From Dinghuibacter sp035492835 (GTDB taxonomy: Bacteria > Bacteroidota > Bacteroidia > Chitinophagales > Chitinophagaceae), in contig NZ_DATJIY010000187.1 of the NCBI RefSeq assembly GCF_035492835.1, positions 1 to 32,099 of the forward strand: a stretch of DNA of 32,099 nucleotides, given 5' to 3'. The stretch's first letter is position 1. Each line of letters starts with the position of its first letter. Of the stretch, positions 17,352 through 25,034 are shown one piece after another. Position numbers and translations under genes: made by a program. The notes under the pieces are model-generated. The model made no database searches and was not told the origin of the DNA. It saw only the letters and a program-made list of their open reading frames with translations.

Positions 17352-18716
17352 GTGTTTTTACGTCATTTTCACATACAGTTGCTACTCCGGTACCTGCTGA
17401 TTACGGTCGTGCTGGCAGGGTCGGTATTGTTATTCGCCTATACCGAGTTGTATTTCACGGCCTCCGCCCTGGTACTGATCGCCCTGCTCCTGGGCTATGG
17501 CATCGTCTTGTATATGAAACGCCTTGGCCGGGACATCGATAACTTTGTCGAGGCGGTAAGACTCCGCGACCACGCGGCCTATTTCAATCCCCGGAAATAC
17601 GGCAACCCCTTCCAGGGTTTGTTCACCGCATTCAACGAGGTGCTCCAGGCCCATAAGACGATCACCATCGAGAAAGAGTCCGTTTTTCAGTTGTTGAAGA
17701 GCGTCATGGAGCGGGCTCCCTTTGGCGTCATCACCGTTGCCCGGAGCGCCCTGGTGGGACCCCAGGACCGCTACCCGATCCTGTTTATCAACGCCGCCGC
17801 GTACCGCCTGCTCCAGATACCGGAATACCACTACTGGTACCGGCTGGCCGCCCACGTCCCCGAATTCGTCCAGGAAATACTGCCCATCGCCTCCGGCGGA
17901 AAACGGTTCAGCGAAAAATTCATCAATGGCTCCAAGGTCCTCCTGTCGATCGAGACCGAGGTCATCCGGCTCTACCAGGAGGAATACCTGATCATCACCT
18001 TCCAGGACATCAAGAATGAGGTCGAGCAAAAGGAAATGGAGGCCTGGAATAAGCTGATCGAGGTCATGACCCACGAGATCCTCAACTCGATCACCCCGAT
18101 CTATACGCTGGCCAGCACCGTCAAGGACATGATGGATGCCAAAGGCCCGGACCTGGACGCCGAGGACATCGAAGACATGCGGCTGGCCGCGGGTACCATC
18201 AAACGCCGCTCCGACGGCCTGATGAACTTCGTCCAGGACTACCGTATGGTGGCGGAAGTCCCCACGCCCCACCTCGAACCCGTCACCGTCGACGAGCTTT
18301 TCACCGGCATCCGTACGCTGATGAAGCCTCTGGCCGACCAGCAGGGAGTGACGCTGGACGTGGTCGCCCTCCCCGGCCGTCACCAGCTCCTGATCGACCC
18401 GAAGCTGATCGAGCAGGTGCTGATTAACCTCATCACCAACGGTATCTATGCCGTCAAGGGCAAACCCTCGCCGCGGATAACGCTCGCATCGCGCAAGGAA
18501 GACGAGCGCTACTTCATCGACGTCGTCGATAACGGGATGGGGATACCGCCGGCGATCCTGGATAAGATTTTCGTGCCGTTCTTTACGACCCGCTCCAATG
18601 GGTCGGGGATCGGGTTATCGATTTCGCGCAACATTATGAAGTTGCATAAGGGGAATTTGGATGTGTTTTCGGTGGAGGGGCAGGAGACGAGGTTTACATT
18701 GTCTTTCGGTTCGTAG
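17352..18716 (+). CDS. Membrane sensor histidine kinase, NtrY-like, orphan
   Basis: A 454-residue kinase. Two transmembrane helices (about 11-30 and 34-54) with almost no periplasmic loop between them are followed by a linker, a PAS-like domain (about 108-225), a HisKA helix with the phospho-accepting H241 in VMTHEILNSITPI, and an HATPase domain with N box (INLITNGIYA), G1 (DNGMGIP) and G2 (GSGIGLSIS). No receiver domain and no response regulator gene is present nearby, so the partner is elsewhere. The start is GTG 17352, directly after the TAA of the MG2 gene; no nearby ATG fits the two membrane helices. Being last in the receptor operon suggests the kinase reports on, or controls, the envelope system. 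Confidence 0.85.
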   Translation: MFLRHFHIQLLLRYLLITVVLAGSVLLFAYTELYFTASALVLIALLLGYGIVLYMKRLGRDIDNFVEAVRLRDHAAYFNPRKYGNPFQGLFTAFNEVLQAHKTITIEKESVFQLLKSVMERAPFGVITVARSALVGPQDRYPILFINAAAYRLLQIPEYHYWYRLAAHVPEFVQEILPIASGGKRFSEKFINGSKVLLSIETEVIRLYQEEYLIITFQDIKNEVEQKEMEAWNKLIEVMTHEILNSITPIYTLASTVKDMMDAKGPDLDAEDIEDMRLAAGTIKRRSDGLMNFVQDYRMVAEVPTPHLEPVTVDELFTGIRTLMKPLADQQGVTLDVVALPGRHQLLIDPKLIEQVLINLITNGIYAVKGKPSPRITLASRKEDERYFIDVVDNGMGIPPAILDKIFVPFFTTRSNGSGIGLSISRNIMKLHKGNLDVFSVEGQETRFTLSFGS

Positions 18717-18725
18717 CGCGCTTGT

Positions 18726-19607
18726 TTATTGCCCGGCGAGCAGGACCTGCCAGGCGGCGGCGACTTTTCCCTGGGCGAGCAGCGTTGCGGCGTATTGGTG
18801 CAGCTCGCGTTCCATTTCTTCCGGGTTTATGGCGAAGTAGGTGATGATGTGTCGTAGGCGTTCGTCGTCGAAGGCGGGGTCGATGGTGGGATACTCGTGG
18901 ACGTTGGCCAGTTGGCCGAGCTGGTTACCCGTGAGGACGGGGCTAAACCGTATTGAAGCTGGGAGTGCGTCGAGACCGATGCCGGTGTGCAAGTTGGGCT
19001 TTTCTACGATGAAAAGGTTGTCGGGTCCGGTGACGCTGTACCAGTCGCCGCCCAGTCGGGCGACGTGCCGCAACTTACGTTGATCGATCATGCCGCGGTC
19101 GTCGAGGATATCGTCGGCAATGTGCATGCAAAGGACTTCGCAGATGACCAGGTTGCCGGCGCCGGCTTCGGAGCCCAACGAATGGACGTCCCGAACGACA
19201 CACTCCATGCTGACCTTGCTTTCACGGACCAATGGCGGACGGACGCGCGTGGCCGGCGACGGCGTGAACCCCGCCTTGATAAATTCGTTCACCCCGCGCG
19301 GGTAGTCGCAGCTGGCGAGGCTGACCTGCTGTACCATGCCATAATCCACCATGTTGATCACTACTTCCGGCACCTCGAGGACATTTTCCAGCGTGTGCTT
19401 TATCGTATTGTCCCGGACCCGGCGGGAGGGGGAAAAAATAACGATCGGCGGGGTCGTCGAAAACATGTTGAAGAAACTGAAGGGGCTCAGGTTGGCTTCA
19501 CCGGCCGCGTTGACGGTCGAGGCAAAACAGATCGGCCTCGGCGCGATCGCGTGCTGGAGGTATTGCTGCCGTAGCGGTATGGAGGTGGTCGCAAGATCGA
19601 CGAGCAT
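18726..19607 (-). CDS. Flavin reductase-like (FMN-binding split barrel) protein
   Basis: A 293-residue protein whose first 200 residues match the flavin reductase-like domain: IAPRPICFASTVNAAGEANLS, then SPFSFFNMFSTTPPIVIFSP and VVINMVDY. The family binds FMN and either reduces flavin for a partner monooxygenase or oxidises its own substrate. The C-terminal 90 residues are helical and acidic. The start lies three bases after the stop of the fumarylacetoacetate hydrolase-family gene, so the two are co-transcribed and probably take part in one degradative route, perhaps of an aromatic compound; no other gene of tyrosine degradation is in the window. The stop faces that of the orphan kinase across nine bases. 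Confidence 0.85.
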   Translation of the reverse strand: MLVDLATTSIPLRQQYLQHAIAPRPICFASTVNAAGEANLSPFSFFNMFSTTPPIVIFSPSRRVRDNTIKHTLENVLEVPEVVINMVDYGMVQQVSLASCDYPRGVNEFIKAGFTPSPATRVRPPLVRESKVSMECVVRDVHSLGSEAGAGNLVICEVLCMHIADDILDDRGMIDQRKLRHVARLGGDWYSVTGPDNLFIVEKPNLHTGIGLDALPASIRFSPVLTGNQLGQLANVHEYPTIDPAFDDERLRHIITYFAINPEEMERELHQYAATLLAQGKVAAAWQVLLAGQ

Positions 19608-19610
19608 GCG

Positions 19611-20615
19611 TTATTTTTTTATCGCCAGCAGGGAAAAGTCGTCTTCTTCGCGGGTAATGGTGTTGCGCAGGGTACCGAGGTCGTCGATGTCCATTTCCAC
19701 CACGTCGCCCTCCTGTAGCCATTGCTCCGCATAACCGGGGTCCTGCAGCTTACCGGTGCCGTTGATCTCCAGGAGACAACCGGTGCCCACGGTCCCGCTC
19801 CCGATCACGTCCCCGGGATACAGGGTGACGCCATAGCTGGCGCGTTCGATGATCTCGGCAAAGGTCCAGGCCATATCCTTCAGGTTCCCGCGGCTTACTT
19901 CGACGCCATTGACCCGGCAGGTCATGGTCAGGTCGTAGGCGTTGCCGGTATGACCGGGCGGGGGCGGTACGAGCCTTTCCTCCAGTTCATCCGGCGTCAC
20001 CAGCACCGGACCGATCACCGTGGCGAAGTCCTTCCCCTTGGCGGGACCGAGGTTGAGGAGCATTTCCTCCATTTGTAGCGTCCGGGCGCTCATGTCGTTC
20101 ATGATCATGAAACCGCCGATGTATTGATCGGCTTCCGCGGCCCGGATGTTCCGGCCCTCCTTGCATATGACGATGGCGCACTCCAGCTCGAAATCGAGCT
20201 TGTCGAAGTGGTCCGGCATGCAGGGAATGTCGCCGGGACCGAGAATGGCATTATGGTTGGTGTAATAAAAGATCGGGTACTGATCGAACTCGGGGATCAT
20301 GGGAACCTTCCGGTTCCGGCGGGCCGCCTCCACGTGCTGACGGAAGGCATACCCGTCCCGGCACGAGGTAGGGTGGGGAACCGGCGCCGTCAGTACGGCT
20401 TCGTCGAGCTTGATCGCGTTCCGCTGGCTGATCTTCCCCTCCCGGATCATGATCGGCGCCCCCTGGAGTACCGGGAAATACTCATCCCAGTATTGCAGCA
20501 GCATGGACACGGTATTGGGTAGTTCGGGGTGCAGGCCGTCCATATCGTACAGCCAGCCGTCCACCAGGAGCGCGGCCTGTTCGTGGCCGTCCTTGATATA
20601 AGTCGCAAGATGCAT
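19611..20615 (-). CDS. Fumarylacetoacetate hydrolase-family enzyme
   Basis: A 334-residue enzyme. The FAH fold signatures are present: the metal-binding DFELECAIVI (E-x-E) with a later acidic ligand in NDMSARTLQ, then GKDFATVIGPVL and the core GSGTVGTGCLLEI. The family cleaves carbon-carbon bonds of beta-diketones such as fumarylacetoacetate, or decarboxylates/isomerises similar acids; the exact substrate is not clear. The frame is open further upstream (ATG 20669), but MHLATYIKDG at 20615 is the usual family N terminus and a promoter-like TTACTTTG (20636-20643, minus strand) lies about 20 bases before it. First gene of a two-gene unit with the flavin reductase-like protein. Confidence 0.85.
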   Translation of the reverse strand: MHLATYIKDGHEQAALLVDGWLYDMDGLHPELPNTVSMLLQYWDEYFPVLQGAPIMIREGKISQRNAIKLDEAVLTAPVPHPTSCRDGYAFRQHVEAARRNRKVPMIPEFDQYPIFYYTNHNAILGPGDIPCMPDHFDKLDFELECAIVICKEGRNIRAAEADQYIGGFMIMNDMSARTLQMEEMLLNLGPAKGKDFATVIGPVLVTPDELEERLVPPPPGHTGNAYDLTMTCRVNGVEVSRGNLKDMAWTFAEIIERASYGVTLYPGDVIGSGTVGTGCLLEINGTGKLQDPGYAEQWLQEGDVVEMDIDDLGTLRNTITREEDDFSLLAIKK

Positions 20616-20635
20616 CGGGTCGATTTTTGCAGGTC

Positions 20636-20643
20636 CAAAGTAA
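20636..20643 (-). promoter_or_regulatory. Candidate -7 element for the FAH/flavin reductase unit
   Basis: The minus strand reads TTACTTTG, one mismatch from TAnnTTTG, about 20 bases before ATG 20615. No clear -33 TTTG is present. Confidence 0.4.
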
Positions 20644-20657
20644 CACAATATTCTTCC

Positions 20658-20665
20658 TAACTTTG
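20658..20665 (+). promoter_or_regulatory. Candidate -7 element for the fatty acid hydroxylase-like gene
   Basis: TAACTTTG matches TAnnTTTG exactly and lies 23 bases before ATG 20689. It sits 14 bases from the opposing minus-strand element at 20636-20643, so the two divergent promoters overlap. Confidence 0.45.
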
Positions 20666-20688
20666 TCATTATTATAAAGCTGGCCGGA

Positions 20689-21297
20689 ATGAAGTTTGAT
20701 AAGATCCATAACAAGGGGCAGGCTCGCCTTTTTCAAAACCAGTACCTGGAGGTGCTCACCAAAACCCACCCCCTCGTCATATGGGGTATGTACCTCCCCC
20801 TCATCTCTTTTATGGTATATTATAGCCATTACCGGGCCGGCTTCAGCTGGGGAACTACCGTGGGCATCTTTGCGTTCGCTATGTTATTCTGGACCTTTTT
20901 CGAATACCTCATGCACCGTTTCGCCTTCCATTTCGTCAGCGAACACCCGAGGGTCCGCAAGTTTATCTATATCATGCACGGTAACCACCATGAGTTCCCC
21001 AGGGACAAGGAGCGGCTTTTCATGCCCCCCGTCCCCAGCCTCCTGCTGGCCGCCACGATTTTCTGCCTACAGTACCTGATCCTCCAACACTACGTTTTCC
21101 CTTTTTTCCCGGGATTCCTGCTGGGTTATTTGCTATATGGCAGCATGCACTACGCCATCCACGCCTGGAACCCGCCCTTCAAATGGATGAAACCCCTCTG
21201 GCGCAACCACCACCTCCACCACTATAAGAATGAGGAGCAGGGTTTCGGGGTAAGCACGTCCTTTTGGGACCGGGTCTTTGGGACAATGTTCAAATGA
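20689..21297 (+). CDS. Fatty acid hydroxylase/sterol desaturase-like membrane protein
   Basis: A 202-residue integral membrane protein with about four transmembrane segments. The histidine clusters that bind the di-iron centre are complete: HRFAFH (residues about 81-86), HGNHH, MHYAIH and HHLHHY. Length and order resemble the catalytic domain of fatty acid 2-hydroxylases, which add a hydroxyl group to the acyl chain of sphingolipids; sphingolipids are common in this phylum, so that role is plausible but unproven. There is no cytochrome b5 domain. The 3' end overlaps the convergent sigma factor gene by eight bases. Confidence 0.85.
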   Translation: MKFDKIHNKGQARLFQNQYLEVLTKTHPLVIWGMYLPLISFMVYYSHYRAGFSWGTTVGIFAFAMLFWTFFEYLMHRFAFHFVSEHPRVRKFIYIMHGNHHEFPRDKERLFMPPVPSLLLAATIFCLQYLILQHYVFPFFPGFLLGYLLYGSMHYAIHAWNPPFKWMKPLWRNHHLHHYKNEEQGFGVSTSFWDRVFGTMFK

Positions 21298-21889
21298 ACT
21301 TTTTCAAAAACCTGAGCAGGACCACCAGCATAGCCAGTGGAAGACCGCTTTTGCCCAGCTGCTTGCGCAACCGCTTGACGGCCCGCCAGCGTGTATTTTG
21401 GACAGTCTTTATGGAGATGTTCATCCGGGTGGCGATTTCCCGCGTATCCATGCCCGACAAGGCCAGCTTCATGACTTCCTTGCACTTTTCCGGGAGCTGC
21501 TCGACGGCCAGCAGCAACGCGTAGAATTCATTCGATTCGGTTTCCTTTCGGGCGATGTTGTCGGCGTCGATTTGCGCCAATGCCTCCTTCCTTATCTGAT
21601 CGATGTACGCCTGACGGAGCTTTTCGCGTCTGAGGTAATTCAGACATTTGTGGTGGGTGCATTTCAGAAGGTACGATTTGGCCGCCGCGAGGTTGTCGAA
21701 GCGGTGTCGTCTGTCCCACAGGAGCATAAAGGCTTCGGTAACGAGGTCCCTCGACGCTTCATAGTCTCCGATGATTCCTTTGGCGTAACCGGTGAGTAAC
21801 GGGAAATGGTTGTCAAAAAGGTAACTCAGGGCCTGCTCATCCAATACTTTACCTCCCCTGAAGAAAAACGCATCTTCAGCAGCGATCAT
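21290..21889 (-). CDS. ECF-type RNA polymerase sigma factor
   Basis: A 199-residue sigma-70-like protein. Region 2 is at about residues 20-85 (ALSYLFDNHFPLLTGYAKGI, LVTEAFMLLWDRR), and region 4 with a helix-turn-helix at about 130-180 (LPEKCKEVMKLALSGMDTRE, then IATRMNISIKTVQNTRWRA). The hydrophobic C-terminal tail (LPLAMLVVLLRFLKKF) is typical of Bacteroidota ECF factors, many of which control TonB-receptor operons through a FecR-like anti-sigma. No FecR or other anti-sigma is adjacent. It lies 86 bases downstream of the hybrid kinase stop, with a hairpin between, so it is likely transcribed separately. Confidence 0.9.
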   Translation of the reverse strand: MIAAEDAFFFRGGKVLDEQALSYLFDNHFPLLTGYAKGIIGDYEASRDLVTEAFMLLWDRRHRFDNLAAAKSYLLKCTHHKCLNYLRREKLRQAYIDQIRKEALAQIDADNIARKETESNEFYALLLAVEQLPEKCKEVMKLALSGMDTREIATRMNISIKTVQNTRWRAVKRLRKQLGKSGLPLAMLVVLLRFLKKFI

Positions 21890-21910
21890 TTGTATATTTT
21901 ATAATTATAG

Positions 21911-21936
21911 AATAAAAGCACTCGAGCAGGGTGCTT
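21911..21936 (-). terminator. Possible terminator of the CheB/CheR/kinase operon
   Basis: On the minus strand AAGCAC and GTGCTT can form a 6-bp stem around a 9-base loop, followed at once by TTATT. It lies between the stop of the hybrid kinase and the start of the sigma factor gene. The stem is short and the T tract is interrupted. Confidence 0.35.
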
Positions 21937-21975
21937 CTCCCTATAACCACGCCATTATTTTTTAAAAAAGGGGAA

Positions 21976-23616
21976 TTACGGCGTCTCCAGCGTCTTCATG
22001 AGCTCCGCTACCATTACCGGCTTTTTGATGCATATGTTCATACCGGCGCGAAGACATTCCTCGATTTCTTCTTCGGCCCGGGAGGCGGTGAGCCCCACGA
22101 CGGGTACGTTCTGTTTCCGTGGATCGGTCAGGGCCCGGATGCGGCGGGTCGCTTCGATGCCGCTGATACCGGGGAGGTGGACGTCCATAAAAACCATACC
22201 TACGTCGGTGGTGCCCAGGAGCTCGAGCGCTTCCTCGGCCCCATCGGTGACCACGGCCTGGTAACCCATGCGGCCGAGGACCTTTTTGACGACGAGCTGG
22301 GCGACTTTGTCGTCTTCGACGACGAGGATGGTTTTGCCCGCGGCGATGATACGCGGGTGACCGGGCGGAGACGCGGAAAGTCCGGCCGCCGAAAGCGTGG
22401 ACGCGGCGGGCGTCCCTGACGCCAACCCGAAAGGTGCCGATTCGCGGATGCGGGGCAAATCGCCACCGAGCGCACTCTCTGCCATGGTGACCGGAATAGT
22501 GAACCAAAAGGTCGAGCCGGCGCCGGGGGCGCTTTGAACGTGGATGGCGCCGCCGTGGGCCTGGACGATCTTGGCGCAGATGAGGAGCCCGAGACCGGTG
22601 CTTTTTTCTCCCTCGGTGGGACGGACGGACGTGGTTTGGAATCCTTTGAAAAGCTTGTGCTGCTCGTCGGCGGGAATACCGGGACCCTGGTCGCGGACGG
22701 AGATGACCAGCTGGTCGTTTTGCTCCTGGGAGTAGACGACGATGGCGGTCCCGCGGGGGGAGAACTTGATGGCATTGGACAGCAGGTTGCCCAGGACCTG
22801 CTCGATCTTGATGGCGTCCATATACAGATACGCCGTATGCAGGTTTTCGGTGAGCTCTATGCGGATATCCTTCTTGTCGGCAATCAGGCGGTGGATCGAC
22901 AGGCTCCGGGCCAACAGGGCGCGGACATCCGTAGGTTGTATGTCCAGCGACATCTTCCCCGACTCGATCTTGGAGACGTCGAGCAGGTCTTCGATAATGC
23001 GCAGAATATAGTCGCTGGACTCCCGGATGGCGGTCAGGAAGCGGGACTGCTCATTGGTGACGGCGCCGGCGGTCAGCAGGATTTGGCTGAGCTGGGCGAT
23101 GGCGCCGATGGGGTTGCGGAGGTCGTGCGCCGCCATACCCAGGAGATAATTCTTCTGGGTATTGAGGTCTTCGAGCTGCAGGTTCACGCGGGTCAGCTCG
23201 GCGTTGGCGGCCTTGAGGTCTTCCTGCCGGTGGAAAAGCTCCTCGAAAACCTGGATCTTCGCCCGGGTAATGTCCGCGTTCAGCGGTTTGTACAAATAGT
23301 CGATGGCGCCGCCGACATAACCCTGGAGCGCGTATTTCTCCTCCTTGGAAATCGCGGTCATGAAGATGATGGGTATTTCCCGGGTGGTGGGATTGCCTTT
23401 GAGCAGCGAGGCTACTTCGAAGCCATCCATGTCGGGCATTTGTACGTCCAGGAGGATCAGCCCGATGGCGCCTTTCAGGACATAGCGCAGGGCTTCCTGG
23501 CCGGAAGTGGCGCGCAGGAAACGGCGGCCTTCGCCCGCAAGCAGCTCTTCGAGTACCAACAGGTTCTCGGGGCGGTCGTCGACCAATAGGATATTTAAGG
23601 TTCGTGGTTTGTTCAT
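21976..23616 (-). CDS. Hybrid response regulator-histidine kinase (REC-HisKA-HATPase-REC)
   Basis: A 546-residue cytoplasmic protein with no membrane segment. Domains in order: receiver 1 (about 7-125, phospho-acceptor D57 in LILLDVQMPDMDG); coiled coil (about 125-155); HisKA with H164 in MAAHDLRNPIG; HATPase (N box LLSNAIKFS, G1 DQGPGIP, G2 STGLGLLI); an alanine/proline-rich linker (about 380-425); receiver 2 (about 428-545, D478 in MVFMDVHLPG). The input receiver suggests activation by phosphotransfer from the 1157-residue kinase upstream, and the C-terminal receiver suggests onward transfer. ATG 23616 overlaps the CheB stop as ATGA. There is no DNA-binding output domain. Confidence 0.9.
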   Translation of the reverse strand: MNKPRTLNILLVDDRPENLLVLEELLAGEGRRFLRATSGQEALRYVLKGAIGLILLDVQMPDMDGFEVASLLKGNPTTREIPIIFMTAISKEEKYALQGYVGGAIDYLYKPLNADITRAKIQVFEELFHRQEDLKAANAELTRVNLQLEDLNTQKNYLLGMAAHDLRNPIGAIAQLSQILLTAGAVTNEQSRFLTAIRESSDYILRIIEDLLDVSKIESGKMSLDIQPTDVRALLARSLSIHRLIADKKDIRIELTENLHTAYLYMDAIKIEQVLGNLLSNAIKFSPRGTAIVVYSQEQNDQLVISVRDQGPGIPADEQHKLFKGFQTTSVRPTEGEKSTGLGLLICAKIVQAHGGAIHVQSAPGAGSTFWFTIPVTMAESALGGDLPRIRESAPFGLASGTPAASTLSAAGLSASPPGHPRIIAAGKTILVVEDDKVAQLVVKKVLGRMGYQAVVTDGAEEALELLGTTDVGMVFMDVHLPGISGIEATRRIRALTDPRKQNVPVVGLTASRAEEEIEECLRAGMNICIKKPVMVAELMKTLETP

Positions 23617-24206
23617 GCTCGGATGCCGGATAAGAAGTCTTCGATCTGGTTCAAGGTATATATACGAGGATGCTCCAGTGACCGGATGCAGGAACCGGGC
23701 ATTGTTTTGAATTCAGCTTCTTCGGGGTTCTGGACGATGACCTGGCCGCCGTTGCTTTCGATACACCGCATCCCGAAGGAGCCGTCCGAATTGCTCCCGC
23801 TGAGCAGGACGCCGGTCAGCCGGGGGCCGTATACCCGCGCGGCGCTTTCAAAAGTGACGTCGATGGAGGGGCGGCTGAATTCGACGGCGTCGGAGACGTC
23901 CAGGCTGAACGTCCGGTCGTCTTCGATGAGGAGGTGGTAATTGGCGGGCGCCACGTACAGCCACCCCCGCCGGAGGGCGCTCTTTTCCTCCGCTTCCATG
24001 ATTTCCTGGCGGCCGGTCCTGAATTTCAGCAGGTCTATTACGCGGTTTTCCACGTTCCGCATGAGGTGGAAGACCACGACGATGGGCGGCATGTCGCTCC
24101 CCATCACGGATTTCATCAACCGCGCAAAGGGCTCGAAACTGCCCGCCGAGCCTCCCACGAACACTGCTTCGATCTGACTGTCCGCCATAGGTATAGCATT
24201 TATCAT
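23613..24206 (-). CDS. cheB: CheB-type methylesterase domain protein without receiver
   Basis: A 197-residue protein made up of the CheB catalytic domain only. The triad is visible: Ser in GGSAGS (about residue 16), His in VVVFHLM (GASTGG and QHMP in classical CheB), and Asp in LLSGSNSDGSFGM. In chemotaxis the enzyme removes methyl groups from receptor glutamates; the regulatory receiver is absent, so activity is not gated by direct phosphorylation. ATG 24206 overlaps the CheR stop as ATGA and is preferred for coupling; ATG 24188 (MADSQIEAV) is an alternative that gives a more usual N terminus. The substrate is unknown because no receptor gene lies nearby. Confidence 0.85.
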   Translation of the reverse strand: MINAIPMADSQIEAVFVGGSAGSFEPFARLMKSVMGSDMPPIVVVFHLMRNVENRVIDLLKFRTGRQEIMEAEEKSALRRGWLYVAPANYHLLIEDDRTFSLDVSDAVEFSRPSIDVTFESAARVYGPRLTGVLLSGSNSDGSFGMRCIESNGGQVIVQNPEEAEFKTMPGSCIRSLEHPRIYTLNQIEDFLSGIRA

Positions 24207-25030
24207 TTGATCCGCCGGTACGTCCGCCACCGCTGGTCCACCGCCTCGAAAGCCCTGGCATTGTCGTTAAAGGCCAGCGATTCCTTGGTCCCTAGCCCCA
24301 GGTAGCCCAGCAAGCAGAGGCTCTGCCGAAACAGGTCCACGCATTTTTGCTGGAAGGCCCGGTCGAAATAGATCATTACGTTCCGGCAGAGGATCAGGTT
24401 GAACTCGTTAAAACTACCGTCAGCCGTGAGGTTGTGCAGGGCGAAAACCATATTCTTTTTGAGGGACGCGTCAAAAAGGACATTGTCGTACTTGGCGGTA
24501 TAGTAACTCGAAAATACTTCTTTTCCACCGCTGTTCCGATAGTTGCGGGTATAATCCTGCATATAACGGAGCGGAAAGATGCCTTGTTTCGCCTTTCCCA
24601 ATACGTAGGAGTTGATATCCGTGGCATACAATTTTGTGCGCTCGAGCAGTCCTTCTTCCTGCAATAGGATTGCCATCGAATAAACTTCCTCTCCGGTGGA
24701 GCAACCGGCATGCCAGATTTTGATGAACGGATAGGATGCCAGCTGGGGGATCACATTTTCCCTCAGCGCCTTATAAAAGCCGGGGTCCCTGAACATCTCG
24801 GTCACGTTGACCGTCACGTATTGCAGGAAACGGGGAAAGCAGGTCTCATCGTTCAGAAGGTGGTATTCCAGCTCGGACGCGGTATATATACCCGACCGGC
24901 CCATAAAGCCCAGGATCCTGCGGCGGATCGACGCCCTGGCATAGCCTGTGAAGTCATACCCGAATCGCCGGTCCACGAGGATCAGGATCTTATCCATGTG
25001 TTCGTTCGGCAGTTCGGCGAATTTTTCCAT
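24203..25030 (-). CDS. cheR: CheR-type SAM-dependent protein methyltransferase
   Basis: A 275-residue protein with an N-terminal helical domain (about 1-75) and a SAM-binding domain. Key segments are VNVTEMFRDPGFYKAL, the SAM loop WHAGCSTGEEVYSMAI (residues about 104-119), LYATDIN and NLILCRNVMIYFD. These match CheR, which methylates glutamate side chains of chemoreceptors. Start ATG 25030 lies four bases after the stop of the large hybrid kinase. Together with CheB it forms a methylation/demethylation pair placed in a kinase operon. There is no tetratricopeptide extension, unlike some CheR proteins. Confidence 0.9.
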   Translation of the reverse strand: MEKFAELPNEHMDKILILVDRRFGYDFTGYARASIRRRILGFMGRSGIYTASELEYHLLNDETCFPRFLQYVTVNVTEMFRDPGFYKALRENVIPQLASYPFIKIWHAGCSTGEEVYSMAILLQEEGLLERTKLYATDINSYVLGKAKQGIFPLRYMQDYTRNYRNSGGKEVFSSYYTAKYDNVLFDASLKKNMVFALHNLTADGSFNEFNLILCRNVMIYFDRAFQQKCVDLFRQSLCLLGYLGLGTKESLAFNDNARAFEAVDQRWRTYRRIK

Positions 25031-25034
25031 AGGC

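Noticed and set aside
22534..23589. Open frame of 351 codons on the plus strand
   Set aside because: Antisense to the REC-HisKA-HATPase hybrid kinase, which has clear motifs; no family similarity in the antisense product.
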